Positions 1 to 9,591 of a stretch of DNA of 64,000 bases are shown one piece after another. Both the position numbers and the translations under genes were made by a program. Under the pieces are notes generated by a model, which ran no database searches, was not told the origin of the DNA, and saw nothing but the letters and a program-made list of their open reading frames with translations. Origin of the DNA: Psychrobacillus sp. NEAU-3TGS. Lineage in GTDB: Bacteria > Bacillota > Bacilli > Bacillales_A > Planococcaceae. Position 1 is the stretch's first letter, and each line of letters starts with the position of its first letter. The stretch lies in the NCBI RefSeq assembly GCF_029955155.1, contig NZ_JAPNOZ010000011.1, positions 62,001 to 126,000 on the forward strand, in the 5' to 3' direction.

Positions 1-656
1 ATGTATACCAATGGTAATCGTTACAATTACGACAAAAACAATAACACGGAACAGTAGCCCAGAAAATAGTGGCAACTCAGCGATTTTATGTGCTATACCA
101 ACTGAGTAAGGATTGATGAAGCCCACATTAAACCCTGCAAAGGTAGCTCCAAAAGTAATCGCAACTGCAATAATCGGATCGAGTCTCAACGCTTTGGAAA
201 TAATAAGCCCAATGGAAACAAAAGCGATGACTGAGTTAGCGACAGCACCTACAGCTCCTCCTAAAGCAAAAAGAATCGTAATAACAGCTATTAAAATAAA
301 TTCATTTCCTCTTGTTTTATCTATCGCTTTCATTACTGCTGCTTTAATAGACCCAGTCGATTCAATGACCTCCATCAACCCACCGATAAATAACACTAGG
401 AATATAATACTACCAGATTCCACCATACCTTTTGCATGGATAAAAGAATATCCATTACACCAACCCCACTGCTCTCCACACTCTGGTAAGTGCCAGGGAC
501 GACCATTGTTAGTCCATCTTTTTCAACTCTTTCAAACTGTCCTGCTGGAACTAGATACGTAGCTATTGCAGCGATCAATAAAATGCCAAAAAGTAAAACG
601 TACGTATCTGGCATTTTCAAAGAAAATCGTTTCTTGTTTTTTGTTGCAGCTTTCAT
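1..656 (-). pseudogene. YfcC-family membrane transporter, frameshifted and truncated by the window edge
   Basis: The start is at 656, followed by a lysine-rich stretch and a first membrane segment (YVLLFGILLIAAIATYLVPAG), as in YfcC/AbgT-like carriers. The reading frame breaks near 428-429: on the minus strand CAAAAGGTATGG needs one more G to continue. With that base restored, the frame stays open to position 1 and encodes family-like text such as FAGFNVGFINPYSVGIA and IAELPLFSG. The C-terminus lies outside the window. It sits just downstream of the M20 hydrolase and is probably co-transcribed with it, which suggests uptake of a peptide or acylated amino acid that the hydrolase processes. The substrate is not known. 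Confidence 0.75.
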
Positions 657-701
657 AGGCTCCTCCTTCTGTTAAAAGCAAACTATTTCACTTATCCATC
701 A

Positions 702-1880
702 TCAACCTAAAAGCTCTAAGGTTGCATGCACAAACATATTCATCCCTTTTGAAAAAGCATCTTCATCCAGATCAAAACGTGGATGGTGATGCGGGTAGTC
801 AGTTCCCTTTTCTTTATTGCCTGAACCAATGAAAAAATAGGTGCCTGGGGCCTTCCGTAGGAAAGCAGAGAAATCCTCCGCTCCCATATTGGGTTTCACC
901 TTAACTAACGCTTCTTCTCCATAAAGTTCACATACTGTTTCTTTGATTAAACGAGTTATCTCATTATCGTTAATGACTGGAGATGGACCTTCCATATATT
1001 CAAATTGATAAGTAGCTCCATGAGCTTCCGTTATCCCTTTTACCACTCGTTCCATCAAGTCCACAACAACTGGTCTAAGTTCCATATTAAAGAGGCGAAC
1101 AGTCCCCGCAATTTCAACGGATCCTGTAATAATATTCATGGCAGTCCCTCCTGCAAATTTAGTGATAGATAAGACTAGTGTATCTAACGGATCTACATTT
1201 CGAGAGACAATATGCTGTAAATTAGATACGACTTGTGCTCCTACAGCAATAGCATCGACCGTTTGATGTGGAAGACCTGCATGTCCGCCTTGCCCCGTAA
1301 TGGAAATAGTAAAGGTATCAGGAGATGCCATTACAGGACCAGCTGCAACTCCAATTTTTCCGGTTTCTAGTGGTGACCACAGATGAGCTCCAATGACCAT
1401 ATCTACTCCGTCCATAACTCCGGCCCGCACCATTTCTTCCGCTCCACCGGGAGCCAACTCTTCCGCATGCTGAAATAGAAAACGGACCTCGCCTTTCAAT
1501 TGATCCTGCAAAGTAGAAAGAAGTTTCGCTGTTCCAAGTAAAATTGCCGTATGTCCATCATGACCACAAGCATGCATAACACCTGGATTTTGCGAGGAAA
1601 ATGATAAAGAAGTTTCTTCTTGAATAGGCAATGCATCAATATCCGCACGAATTGCTATCACTTTACCCGGTCGCTTCCCTATTAGTCGTGCCATAACACT
1701 TGTTTTCGTGGGACGTAAAACTTCTAAATTATCGAAAGACTGAAGCGTTTCATAAATAAATTGAGCTGTCTTTTCTTCTTGAAAGGATAATTCTGGATGG
1801 GTATGAAGATACCTTCTCCAAGCAATCACTTCATCCTTAATCTCCTCTATTAAAGGAGGAATCGCTGTATTTTCCATCAT
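702..1880 (-). CDS. M20-family metallo-amidohydrolase (N-acyl-amino-acid / hippurate hydrolase type)
   Basis: A 392-residue cytosolic zinc peptidase of the M20D group, the usual family length. The metal site is visible as HACGHDGHTAILLG near residue 100 and FLFQHAEEL about 35 residues later. The lid domain carries GQGGHAGLPHQ, and the late metal ligand is in YPHHHPRFD. The family removes an acyl group from N-acyl amino acids or cleaves small amides; the substrate here is not readable. GAGGAG lies just upstream of ATGATG. It is the first gene of a two-gene unit with the YfcC-like carrier and is probably controlled by the neighbouring regulator (inference from position). Confidence 0.9.
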   Translation of the reverse strand: MMENTAIPPLIEEIKDEVIAWRRYLHTHPELSFQEEKTAQFIYETLQSFDNLEVLRPTKTSVMARLIGKRPGKVIAIRADIDALPIQEETSLSFSSQNPGVMHACGHDGHTAILLGTAKLLSTLQDQLKGEVRFLFQHAEELAPGGAEEMVRAGVMDGVDMVIGAHLWSPLETGKIGVAAGPVMASPDTFTISITGQGGHAGLPHQTVDAIAVGAQVVSNLQHIVSRNVDPLDTLVLSITKFAGGTAMNIITGSVEIAGTVRLFNMELRPVVVDLMERVVKGITEAHGATYQFEYMEGPSPVINDNEITRLIKETVCELYGEEALVKVKPNMGAEDFSAFLRKAPGTYFFIGSGNKEKGTDYPHHHPRFDLDEDAFSKGMNMFVHATLELLG

Positions 1881-1958
1881 ATTTTCTCCTCACATTCTAT
1901 GTATTAGCTTGCTGTAAATCATAGAATTCATTTAGGTTCATTTTCGGCTATGACCAAA

Positions 1959-1988
1959 ATTATATATTAATTGAGACATTTGAATCAA
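1959..1988 (-). promoter_or_regulatory. Sigma-A-type promoter for the M20/YfcC unit
   Basis: On the minus strand TTGATT (1988-1983) is followed after 18 bases by TATAAT (1964-1959), about 70 bases upstream of the M20 start. The -10 is perfect and the -35 is good. Confidence 0.55.
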
Positions 1989-2021
1989 GTGTTAATTTTC
2001 TAAAATCTATAAATAAACTAA

Positions 2022-2051
2022 AAAAACAAGACCATTTAAAGATCTTGTTTT
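2022..2051 (-). terminator. Rho-independent terminator overlapping the end of the regulator gene
   Basis: Inverted repeat AAAACAAGA / TCTTGTTTT (2043-2051 with 2023-2031), followed on the minus strand by a run of T. It overlaps the stop codon of the regulator. Confidence 0.75.
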
Positions 2052-3349
2052 AATATAATTTGATAAATTTTTCTTGGTCTACCCCTAGGGTGAGGGTTCT
2101 CTTCTCCAATCACTTGTGCAAAACCTTTAGACTCCAGCTCAGTCAAAATTCTTCTAGCACTTCTCGGCATAATACTCATATGTTGTGCTAAATCATGCGC
2201 ATTGATTTCTATCTTGCCAATCTTTCTTAAAATTGATTCCAATCTACTTAAAGTTGCAATACTTAGTGATGTTTGCTCACTTAATGTTTGTAGATGTTTT
2301 GGGGCATATCCATATGTAATCTGCTCAGGTCGACCAAGTGGTCCAATAATTGTTTTATCGTCCAATATAACCATCGATGCGCCTTTGTGAAATTCTTTTG
2401 CGTGCAATAAGGCTGTCCCAGCATTAATCTCTGCCTCATAGACAGTTTTTCCAATTCCAATACCACTTGTCACTGCATCTTGTCCTTTCAACTGTAGAAT
2501 CTCGAAATCTGGGATAATAGTGAAATCTCTTGTCATTTCTTTCAGAAGTCCATGCGTGGTAAATATGACAAACCGGCCTGGTCCCGCAGCTTTAAGGGAA
2601 CCATTTATTTTTTTTGTATATTCCAATAGCTTTTCGGTCATTTTAATTTCAATTTTATAAATTTCATCTGTGCTAAAAGTATCTTTCGTTAAACTTGAAA
2701 AAGAATCGAATTCAATCATTTGCACCGCAATTTGTGTATCTTTAAAATGCATCGTCTCATGTGTTTGAAGAATAAGAGCTAATGTTGAAACGATAGCAGA
2801 TTGAGTAGGAAGTACTCGAAATGCAGGAACACCAAGTTTACGAAGTTCATGTTGAGCATTTTTTAGACAAGTGACTGCAGCTAAGGTCTTTCCATTTTTC
2901 CAAAGTTCATAATGATAGTTTACTATTTCATCTGTAGGAACTTCCCCTTCGTAATATTTTAAATACGGTGGTTTTACAGCTATATTAGATTCTTTAAACA
3001 CTCGCTCTAATTCATCAGGATGAAACATGTCAAAGCTAATTTGTTCGAATGGTATTTTCTGATTATAAGCAATTTGCAACAACGTTTTAAACAAGCTGGA
3101 GCCGGAAGATGGTACATAAAACATTGGTTGTACAATGCCCCCCCACTTCTTAGCAAATCCATATGGAATCTGTCCAGAGAAAAGCCACATATCTACATCG
3201 TTCTTATACATGGTCAATTTCTCTATTATCTCCTCATCATGCCAATATGAGATAGAAATATAGCTGAATTCAGGATATTGCCTAACAACTGATTCCATTA
3301 TTTCAATAGAATCTTCCGCTCCGAACAAACCCAATCGAATTTTAGTCAA
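2036..3349 (-). CDS. Putative transcriptional regulator with nucleotide-cyclase-like middle domain and C-terminal winged helix
   Basis: I do not recognise a named homologue. The 437-residue protein has three parts. The N-terminal part (about 1-200) is sensor-like with no membrane segment. In the middle (about 285-315) GIGIGKTVYEAEINAGTALL resembles the GIG...A...NA..AL..AK pattern of GGDEF/cyclase folds, but the GGDEF signature itself is absent. The C-terminus (about 360-437) looks like a winged helix (LSRLESILRKIGK..., MPRSARRILTELESKGF) ending in a basic tail with RGRPRK. It lies just upstream of the M20/YfcC unit in the same orientation and has its own terminator, so local control of that unit is a reasonable inference. 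Confidence 0.6.
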   Translation of the reverse strand: MTKIRLGLFGAEDSIEIMESVVRQYPEFSYISISYWHDEEIIEKLTMYKNDVDMWLFSGQIPYGFAKKWGGIVQPMFYVPSSGSSLFKTLLQIAYNQKIPFEQISFDMFHPDELERVFKESNIAVKPPYLKYYEGEVPTDEIVNYHYELWKNGKTLAAVTCLKNAQHELRKLGVPAFRVLPTQSAIVSTLALILQTHETMHFKDTQIAVQMIEFDSFSSLTKDTFSTDEIYKIEIKMTEKLLEYTKKINGSLKAAGPGRFVIFTTHGLLKEMTRDFTIIPDFEILQLKGQDAVTSGIGIGKTVYEAEINAGTALLHAKEFHKGASMVILDDKTIIGPLGRPEQITYGYAPKHLQTLSEQTSLSIATLSRLESILRKIGKIEINAHDLAQHMSIMPRSARRILTELESKGFAQVIGEENPHPRGRPRKIYQIILKQDL

Positions 3350-3512
3350 TTTAACTAATCTGCCTTTCTATTAAAATTTTTCAGTCAATTATTAAATAAT
3401 TTTAACATAATAATTTGTACTTCTCTTATTAATCTTTCATGGGAATTAGAGTCAGCTAATCTCCTATAATTGTACAGAATTATTTCCTGGTATTAATTTA
3501 ATCTTTCAATTT

Positions 3513-3550
3513 AAAAAAACTCAAAACCGTTCCAAAAACGATTTTGAGTC
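3513..3550 (-). terminator. Terminator of the bcd-bkd operon
   Basis: Minus-strand hairpin GACTCAAAATCGTT / AACGGTTTTGAGT (3550-3537 with 3531-3519, one G-U pair), followed by a T-run. It lies 7 bases after bkdB. Confidence 0.85.
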
Positions 3551-3557
3551 ACTTTTA

Positions 3558-4856
3558 TTAATATACAGACGTATTCTCTTTTGTAATATTCTCCAAGATC
3601 TCTTTCACTCGTGCTAGGAAACGACCAGCAACTAAACCGTCTAGTACTCGGTGATCAAGTGATAAACATAGGTTTACCATGTCACGAGCTGCAATCATTC
3701 CACCGTCCATAATAACTGGACGTTTTACGATGGATTCCACTTGAAGAATGGCTGCTTGAGGGTAGTTGATAATTCCCATAGATTGAACAGAACCAAATGA
3801 TCCTGTGTTGTTTACAGTGAATGTACCACCTTGCATTTCGTCTGATTTTAACTTCCCAGAGCGAACTTTTGCAGCAAGTTCATTGACCTCACGAGCGATG
3901 CCTTTGATTGTTTTCTCATCCGCATTTTTGATGACTGGAACAAAAAGTGCATCCTCAGTCGCAACAGCGATGGAAATATTGATATCTTTTTTCTGTATAA
4001 TTTTATCTCCAGCCCACATCGAATTCATCATTGGGAATTCTTTCAGAGCTTGTGATACAGCTTTTACAAAGAAAGCGAAGTACGTAACATTAAAGCCTTC
4101 TTTTTGTTTGAAGTCATTTTTAATAGAGTCTCGGTATTGAACCATATTCGTTACATCTACTTCAATCATTGTCCAAGCATGTGGAGCTTCATGTTTACTG
4201 CGTAGCATATTCGCTGCTATTGCTTTACGAACACCTGTTACTGGTATTTCAATATCTCCAGCTGATACAGGAACATTTACAGGGGCAGCTTTTGGTGGAG
4301 CTGTCACTTGAGCTTGTGGTGTTGCTTGTGTTTGCTCAACTACTGGTTCAGCTTGTGCAGCTACTGGAATTTCTCCACTCTCAATGATTTTCAGTAAATC
4401 TTTGCGTGTAATTCGTCCTTCGTTGCCTGTTCCACTAACTAACGTAAGGTCAATTCCATGTTCTTGTGATAATTTTAGTACTGCTGGTGAATAGCGAGCT
4501 TTTGCTCCTTTTTCACGGTTAACCGGTGTAGCATGCTTTTGTACTTCTGCTGGTTTTACTGTTTCAGCAGTTGGTTGTTCAGGAGCGGCTTCCACTACTT
4601 CTTCGGTAACTCCACCTTCTGTTTCTATCGTACAAACGATTTCTCCAACCGCTAGTGTATCTCCTTCGTTTGCAATAAGCTCTTTAATAACTCCTGTAAA
4701 AGAAGAAGGTACTTCAGCTGTTACTTTGTCTGTATTTACTTCCGCTAAAGCGTCGTATTTATTGACATGATCGCCTGGTTTTACCAACCACTTTTCAATC
4801 GTACCTTCCGTTACACTTTCACCAAGTTGAGGCATTTTGATTTGTTCTAAAGCCAT
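3558..4856 (-). CDS. bkdB: Branched-chain keto-acid dehydrogenase E2 (dihydrolipoamide acyltransferase)
   Basis: The 432-residue core of the branched-chain 2-oxo acid dehydrogenase complex, which passes the acyl group from lipoate to CoA. The N-terminal lipoyl domain carries the modifiable lysine in EVNTDKVTAEVPS. An Ala/Pro/Gln/Glu-rich linker follows, then a peripheral-subunit-binding domain (ARYSPAVLKLSQEHGIDL, about residues 120-155), a second linker and the catalytic domain ending with LSLDHRVLDG, the HxxxD catalytic motif. It is the last gene of the bcd-lpdV-bkdAA-bkdAB-bkdB operon, 12 bases after bkdAB. The products feed branched-chain fatty acid primers. Confidence 0.95.
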   Translation of the reverse strand: MALEQIKMPQLGESVTEGTIEKWLVKPGDHVNKYDALAEVNTDKVTAEVPSSFTGVIKELIANEGDTLAVGEIVCTIETEGGVTEEVVEAAPEQPTAETVKPAEVQKHATPVNREKGAKARYSPAVLKLSQEHGIDLTLVSGTGNEGRITRKDLLKIIESGEIPVAAQAEPVVEQTQATPQAQVTAPPKAAPVNVPVSAGDIEIPVTGVRKAIAANMLRSKHEAPHAWTMIEVDVTNMVQYRDSIKNDFKQKEGFNVTYFAFFVKAVSQALKEFPMMNSMWAGDKIIQKKDINISIAVATEDALFVPVIKNADEKTIKGIAREVNELAAKVRSGKLKSDEMQGGTFTVNNTGSFGSVQSMGIINYPQAAILQVESIVKRPVIMDGGMIAARDMVNLCLSLDHRVLDGLVAGRFLARVKEILENITKENTSVY

Positions 4857-4868
4857 GTATGTTCCTCC

Positions 4869-5852
4869 TTAATATTCCGCTAGGTCGCGCATCGCTTTTT
4901 CGACTTTATCTGGATTGATCATAAAGAATTTTTCCATTGTTGGCGCATACGGCATAGCAGGAACATCTGGTCCAGCAAGACGCATAATCGGTGCATCTAG
5001 ATCAAATAAGCAGTTTTCTGCAATAATTGCCGCTACTTCACTAATGACACTGCCCTCTTTGTTATCTTCTGTTACCAAAAGAACTTTTCCTGTTTTAGAA
5101 GCAGCTTCTATAATCCCCTCTTTATCTAATGGATAAATTGTCCTTAAGTCAAGAATATGTGCAGAAATTCCGTCTTTTTCTAAACGTTCTGCAGCTTGTA
5201 GGGCAAAGTGAACAGCAAGACCATACGTAATAACCGTAATGTCTTCGCCTTCACGTTTTACATCAGCTTTTCCGATTTCAATCGTATAATCCTCTTCCGG
5301 AACTTCCCCTTTAATAAGACGATATGCTCTTTTATGCTCAAAGAACATAACTGGATCTTCATCGCGAATAGCTGCTTTTAATAATCCTTTTGCGTCGTAC
5401 GGAGTAGAAGGAATAACAATTTTCAATCCTGGTTGGTTCGCAAAAACAGCTTCCACTGATTGTGAGTGATAAAGAGCACCATGAATCCCTCCGCCAAACG
5501 GGGCACGAATAACAATTGGACAAGTCCAGTCATTATTCGAACGATAACGAATACGCGCAGCTTCTGAAATAATTTGATTGACTGCAGGCATGATAAAATC
5601 CGCAAACTGCATCTCCGCAATTGGACGAAGCCCGTACATTGCAGCACCAATACCAACACCTGCAATGGCAGATTCAGCAAGAGGTGTATCTAAAACACGG
5701 TATTCACCGAATTCATCATATAGGCCATTCGTTGCTTTAAAAACGCCGCCTTTTCTACCTACGTCTTCACCAAGAACGAATACGCGCTCATCGCGAGTCA
5801 TTTCTTCTTTCATCGCAAGTGTAATTGCATCGATATAAGACATGATTGCCAT
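4869..5852 (-). CDS. bkdAB: Branched-chain keto-acid dehydrogenase E1 beta subunit
   Basis: 327 residues, the normal family length. It forms the thiamine-diphosphate-dependent E1 heterotetramer with BkdAA and decarboxylates the keto acids of Val, Leu and Ile. Visible signatures are VFVLGEDVGRKGGVF, ETPLAE-type text (LDTPLAESAIAGVGIGAA), FADFIMPAVNQIISEAA and the C-terminal transketolase domain with VTYGLAVHFALQAAE. Its ATG overlaps the bkdAA stop in TAATG, implying translational coupling. An internal ATG three codons in is an alternative start. Confidence 0.95.
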   Translation of the reverse strand: MAIMSYIDAITLAMKEEMTRDERVFVLGEDVGRKGGVFKATNGLYDEFGEYRVLDTPLAESAIAGVGIGAAMYGLRPIAEMQFADFIMPAVNQIISEAARIRYRSNNDWTCPIVIRAPFGGGIHGALYHSQSVEAVFANQPGLKIVIPSTPYDAKGLLKAAIRDEDPVMFFEHKRAYRLIKGEVPEEDYTIEIGKADVKREGEDITVITYGLAVHFALQAAERLEKDGISAHILDLRTIYPLDKEGIIEAASKTGKVLLVTEDNKEGSVISEVAAIIAENCLFDLDAPIMRLAGPDVPAMPYAPTMEKFFMINPDKVEKAMRDLAEY

Positions 5853-6862
5853 TATACGATCCCCCCATCTTTTTCTGCATATACATGTTTCAATGCATCT
5901 TCTGGAGCAGCATATGGTGCGTTTTCTGCATAATCTGTTGCCTCATTTACTTCCTTCATGATGCGGTCGTTAATTTCTTTTTCTAATTCCGCAGTTAATA
6001 TATCATTATCTCTTAGATATTTTGCGAACGTGATTAGCGGATCTAATGCTTTTCCTTCTGCAATGTCCTCCGCAGTACGGTACTGACGATCATCATCATC
6101 TGAAGAATGCGCCGTTAAACGATAGGTTACCGCTTCGATTAAGCTTGGTCCTTCTCCGTTACGAGCACGATCTGCAGCTTCTTTTACTACTTTATAAACC
6201 TCAATCGGATCTTTTCCATCTACCCTCACACCTGGCATTCCGTAACTAGATGCACGGTCTGCAACCGTTTTACTCGCAACTTGTCTTTCGAAAGGCACAG
6301 AAATAGCATAATTATTGTTTTCAACCATTGTGATACATGGCAACTGGTGAACTCCCGCAAAGTTTAATCCTTCGTGGAAATCTCCTTGGTTAGAAGAACC
6401 TTCTCCTAATGTTACAAACGTAATAAAATCCTTCTTTTCAATTTTTGCAGCTAAAGCAACTCCCACTGCATGTGGTAATTGAGTAGTAACCGGTGAAGAA
6501 CCAGTTAAAATTCTATTTTTCTTTTGACCAAAATGACCTGGCATTTGTCGACCGCCAGAGTTTGGATCTTCCGCTTTTGCAAAAGCCGATAGCATTAAAT
6601 CTTTTGCCGTCATACCAAAGTGTAAAACAACACCCATATCACGGTAATACGGTGCAATATAATCTTTTGTATTATCTAAAGCAAATGCTGCTCCTACTTG
6701 TGCTGCTTCTTGCCCTTGACAAGAAATAACAAAAGGAATTTTACCTGCCCGGTTTAATAACCACATACGTTCATCGATACGACGTGCCATAAGCATCGTT
6801 TCAAACATTTTTAACACATCTTCATTTGTTAACCCTAATTCTGCGTGACGATTTGTTGTCAT
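5852..6862 (-). CDS. bkdAA: Branched-chain keto-acid dehydrogenase E1 alpha subunit
   Basis: About 336 residues. The start is set at 6862 (MTTNRHAELG) because AAGGAGGAG lies seven bases upstream; a longer reading from 6901 would run into lpdV and has no such site. The thiamine-binding region shows GEGSSNQGDFHEGLNFAGV and ENNNYAISVPFERQ, typical of E1 alpha. The segment TAHSSDDDDRQYR matches the phosphorylation-loop region of this family. It follows lpdV by 16 bases and overlaps bkdAB by one base. Confidence 0.95.
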   Translation of the reverse strand: MTTNRHAELGLTNEDVLKMFETMLMARRIDERMWLLNRAGKIPFVISCQGQEAAQVGAAFALDNTKDYIAPYYRDMGVVLHFGMTAKDLMLSAFAKAEDPNSGGRQMPGHFGQKKNRILTGSSPVTTQLPHAVGVALAAKIEKKDFITFVTLGEGSSNQGDFHEGLNFAGVHQLPCITMVENNNYAISVPFERQVASKTVADRASSYGMPGVRVDGKDPIEVYKVVKEAADRARNGEGPSLIEAVTYRLTAHSSDDDDRQYRTAEDIAEGKALDPLITFAKYLRDNDILTAELEKEINDRIMKEVNEATDYAENAPYAAPEDALKHVYAEKDGGIV

Positions 6863-6878
6863 ATAGAACTCCTCCTTA

Positions 6879-8309
6879 TTACATATGAATAGCTTTACCA
6901 TCTACGGCAAGTGCCGCTTCTCCCATAACTTCACTCAGTGTTGGGTGTGGATGAATCGTATGTGCGATTTCCCAAGGAGTTGCATCCAGAACCATAGCTA
7001 GACCTGCCTCTGAAATCATATCTGTTACATGAGGTCCAATCATATGAACACCTAATATATCATCTGTTTTCTTATCTGCAACGATTTTGACAAAACCATC
7101 TGATTCGCCATAAACAAGCGCTTTTCCAATCGCTTTAAAAGAGAATTTACCAACTTTCACATCAAATCCTTGCTCTTTTGCTTGTTGCTCTGTAATTCCA
7201 ACACTAGAGGCTTCTGGATTTGAATAAATACAACGTGAAACTAGTTTGTAGTCAATTGGTGAAATGTCGTTACCCGCGATATGCTCTATAGCTGTAATAC
7301 CTTCGTGACTTGCCACATGTGCTAGTTGGAGACCTCCGATAACATCGCCAATAGCATAAATATGTGATTCTTTTGTTTGGAATGTTTCAGATACTTGGAT
7401 AAATCCTTTTTCTACAACGATATCCGTATTTTCAATACCAATACCTTCAACATTTGCTTGGCGACCAACTGAAACAAGCATTTTCTCAGCTGTGAATGTT
7501 TTATTTTCCCCATTTATTTCCGCTGAAATGGTAACTTGATCGTTTGCCGTTTCCAATGTTTCTGGAAGGACTTTTGCACTTGTTGCAAAAGTGACTCCTT
7601 TTTTAGCAAGTAATTTTTGCATTTCTTTAGAAATATCTTTGTCTTCTGTTGGTATGATACGGTCCGCATACTCTATAACGGTCACTTTGACTCCGAAATC
7701 ATTTAACATAGAAGCCCACTCAATGCCAATTACACCGCCACCTACTATTAAAATTGATTGTGGCAATTCAGTCATCGCAAGTGCTTCATCTGAACTCATA
7801 ACAAATGTTCCATCAATTGTTAGCCCCGGTAAAGTACGTGGTCTGGAACCAGTGGCAATCACTACATTTTTAGGGATAAGCATTTCGTTTTCATCACCAT
7901 TATTCATTTCGACTGAAATTGTTCCTCCTGGTGATGGAGAAAAAATTGAAGGACCAAGCATTCTTCCTGTACCTTCTAACACATCAATTTTACCTTTTTT
8001 CATGAGTCCCTGAACGCCTTGATGTAATCCGCTAACAATAGATTCTTTACGAGCCTGCACACGGCTGAAGTCCAGTGTCACTTCTCCTGTGTTTACACCG
8101 AAGTCTGCTGCATGATTTTTTGTTGTTGCATATACTTCTGCGCTACGAAGCAATGCTTTACTTGGAATACATCCTTTATGTAAGCATGTACCTCCAAGAT
8201 TGCCTTTTTCTACAATTGCAGTTTTCAATCCTAATTGAGCTGCCCTAATAGCAGCCACATAACCGCCTGTACCGCCACCAATGATGACTACATCATATTC
8301 TTTTGCCAC
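6879..8309 (-). CDS. lpdV: Dihydrolipoyl dehydrogenase of the branched-chain complex (E3)
   Basis: A 476-residue FAD enzyme that reoxidises the E2 dihydrolipoate using NAD. The N-terminal Rossmann motif is GGGTGGYVAAIRAAQLG, the redox-active disulfide is in GGTCLHKGCIPSKALL, the NAD-binding motif is VGGGVIGIEWASML, and the C-terminal catalytic His-Glu pair is in HPHPTLSE. The dedicated position between bcd and bkdAA marks it as the bkd-specific E3 rather than the pyruvate dehydrogenase copy. Confidence 0.95.
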   Translation of the reverse strand: MAKEYDVVIIGGGTGGYVAAIRAAQLGLKTAIVEKGNLGGTCLHKGCIPSKALLRSAEVYATTKNHAADFGVNTGEVTLDFSRVQARKESIVSGLHQGVQGLMKKGKIDVLEGTGRMLGPSIFSPSPGGTISVEMNNGDENEMLIPKNVVIATGSRPRTLPGLTIDGTFVMSSDEALAMTELPQSILIVGGGVIGIEWASMLNDFGVKVTVIEYADRIIPTEDKDISKEMQKLLAKKGVTFATSAKVLPETLETANDQVTISAEINGENKTFTAEKMLVSVGRQANVEGIGIENTDIVVEKGFIQVSETFQTKESHIYAIGDVIGGLQLAHVASHEGITAIEHIAGNDISPIDYKLVSRCIYSNPEASSVGITEQQAKEQGFDVKVGKFSFKAIGKALVYGESDGFVKIVADKKTDDILGVHMIGPHVTDMISEAGLAMVLDATPWEIAHTIHPHPTLSEVMGEAALAVDGKAIHM

Positions 8310-8355
8310 GACTTTGCCTCCTTAATACTGAACAAAACCAATTTAGAACGAAGAA

Positions 8356-8378
8356 GGCCGCTTTTTTCAAAGTCGGCC
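8356..8378 (-). terminator. Weak hairpin between bcd and lpdV
   Basis: Minus-strand GGCCGaCTTT...AAAGCGGCC can fold, but the following TTCTTCGTT is not a clean T-run. It may cause partial termination or act as an mRNA stability element that sets the bcd to lpdV ratio. Confidence 0.35.
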
Positions 8379-8423
8379 CATCATTTGGTTATCATTTATT
8401 TTCTATGATCCGTCTATTTAATA

Positions 8424-9518
8424 TTATCGATTGGTAATAATATGTTTGCCATTTTGTAAAAATTGGCTACGAGATTTCCCAACACGCTCAATGCGTTCTT
8501 CAGCAAGTCGGTCTGCTGCTACATATGTTGGAATCTCATCTCTTTTAGAAATAGCGAAAATCTTTTCAATTGTATCATATATCCCAGAAACACGTTTCAT
8601 TGCACGATCGTGATTGTAGCCATATAATTCGTCTGCTACGTTAATCACGCCACCTGAATTGATCACATAATCTGGTGCGTAAACAATGCCCATTTCATGG
8701 ATGATATCCCCATGTTTTGTGTCTTTTAATTGGTTATTCGCAGAACCTGCAATTACTTTTGCTTTAAGTTGCGGAATTGTGTTGTCATTAATAATTGCAC
8801 CTAGTGCACATGGTGCGAAAATATCTGCATCTTGAGAGTAAATTTCATCTACTCCAACTTGAACAGCATCAAACGCATTTACAGCTCGGTCAACTGAAGC
8901 CTGGTTAATATCAGCAACAATTAGCTTTGCACCTTCTTTGTGTAAATAATCGCATAATGTGTATGCAACATTTCCTACACCTTGAACAGCAACTGTTTTG
9001 CCTTCAAGTGAATCAGAACCAAAAGCCTCTTTTGCAGCAGCTTTCATCCCTACATATACTCCATAAGCAGTTACTGGTGATGGGTTACCCGATGAACCGA
9101 ATGCTTCTGAAATACCGGTTACATAATTTGTTTCCTCATGAATAATATCCATATCTGCTACAGTAGTACCAACATCTTCTGCAGTAATATAACGACCGTT
9201 TAGCCCTTGGATGAAACGACCAAATGCGCGGAACATTTCTTCGTTTTTATCTTTTAATGGATCACCAATAATAACTGTTTTCCCACCACCAAGATTTAGA
9301 CCAGCAGCAGCATTTTTATAAGTCATTCCTTTTGCTAAGCGTAGAGCATCTTCAATCGCCTCTTCTTCAGACGAATAATTCCACATACGAGTTCCACCGA
9401 GTGCAGGTCCAAGCGTAGTGTCATGAATTGCAATAATTGCTTTCAATCCTGATGTTTTGTCTTGGCAAAAAACTAATTGCTCATAATCGTAAGTCTCCAT
9501 ATATTTGAAAATTTCCAT
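8424..9518 (-). CDS. bcd: Leucine dehydrogenase
   Basis: A 364-residue member of the Glu/Leu/Phe/Val dehydrogenase family that deaminates branched-chain amino acids to keto acids with NAD. The catalytic lysine loop is [15 protein letters not shown], an upstream substrate region is [12 protein letters not shown], and the nucleotide-binding motif is [21 protein letters not shown] lies upstream of the start. It is the first gene of the operon that continues with lpdV and bkd. In B. subtilis ptb and buk flank this gene; neither is here. Confidence 0.95.
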   Translation of the reverse strand: MEIFKYMETYDYEQLVFCQDKTSGLKAIIAIHDTTLGPALGGTRMWNYSSEEEAIEDALRLAKGMTYKNAAAGLNLGGGKTVIIGDPLKDKNEEMFRAFGRFIQGLNGRYITAEDVGTTVADMDIIHEETNYVTGISEAFGSSGNPSPVTAYGVYVGMKAAAKEAFGSDSLEGKTVAVQGVGNVAYTLCDYLHKEGAKLIVADINQASVDRAVNAFDAVQVGVDEIYSQDADIFAPCALGAIINDNTIPQLKAKVIAGSANNQLKDTKHGDIIHEMGIVYAPDYVINSGGVINVADELYGYNHDRAMKRVSGIYDTIEKIFAISKRDEIPTYVAADRLAEERIERVGKSRSQFLQNGKHIITNR

Positions 9519-9591
9519 GTGTAATTCCTCCTAGATAGTAATTTCTGTTATATATATAAATACCCCTTGTTACGTGAAAATAACTCCCATT

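Noticed and set aside
113-562. Plus-strand ORF of 149 codons over the YfcC gene
   Set aside because: It is the antisense shadow of the transporter, with no ribosome site and no domain.
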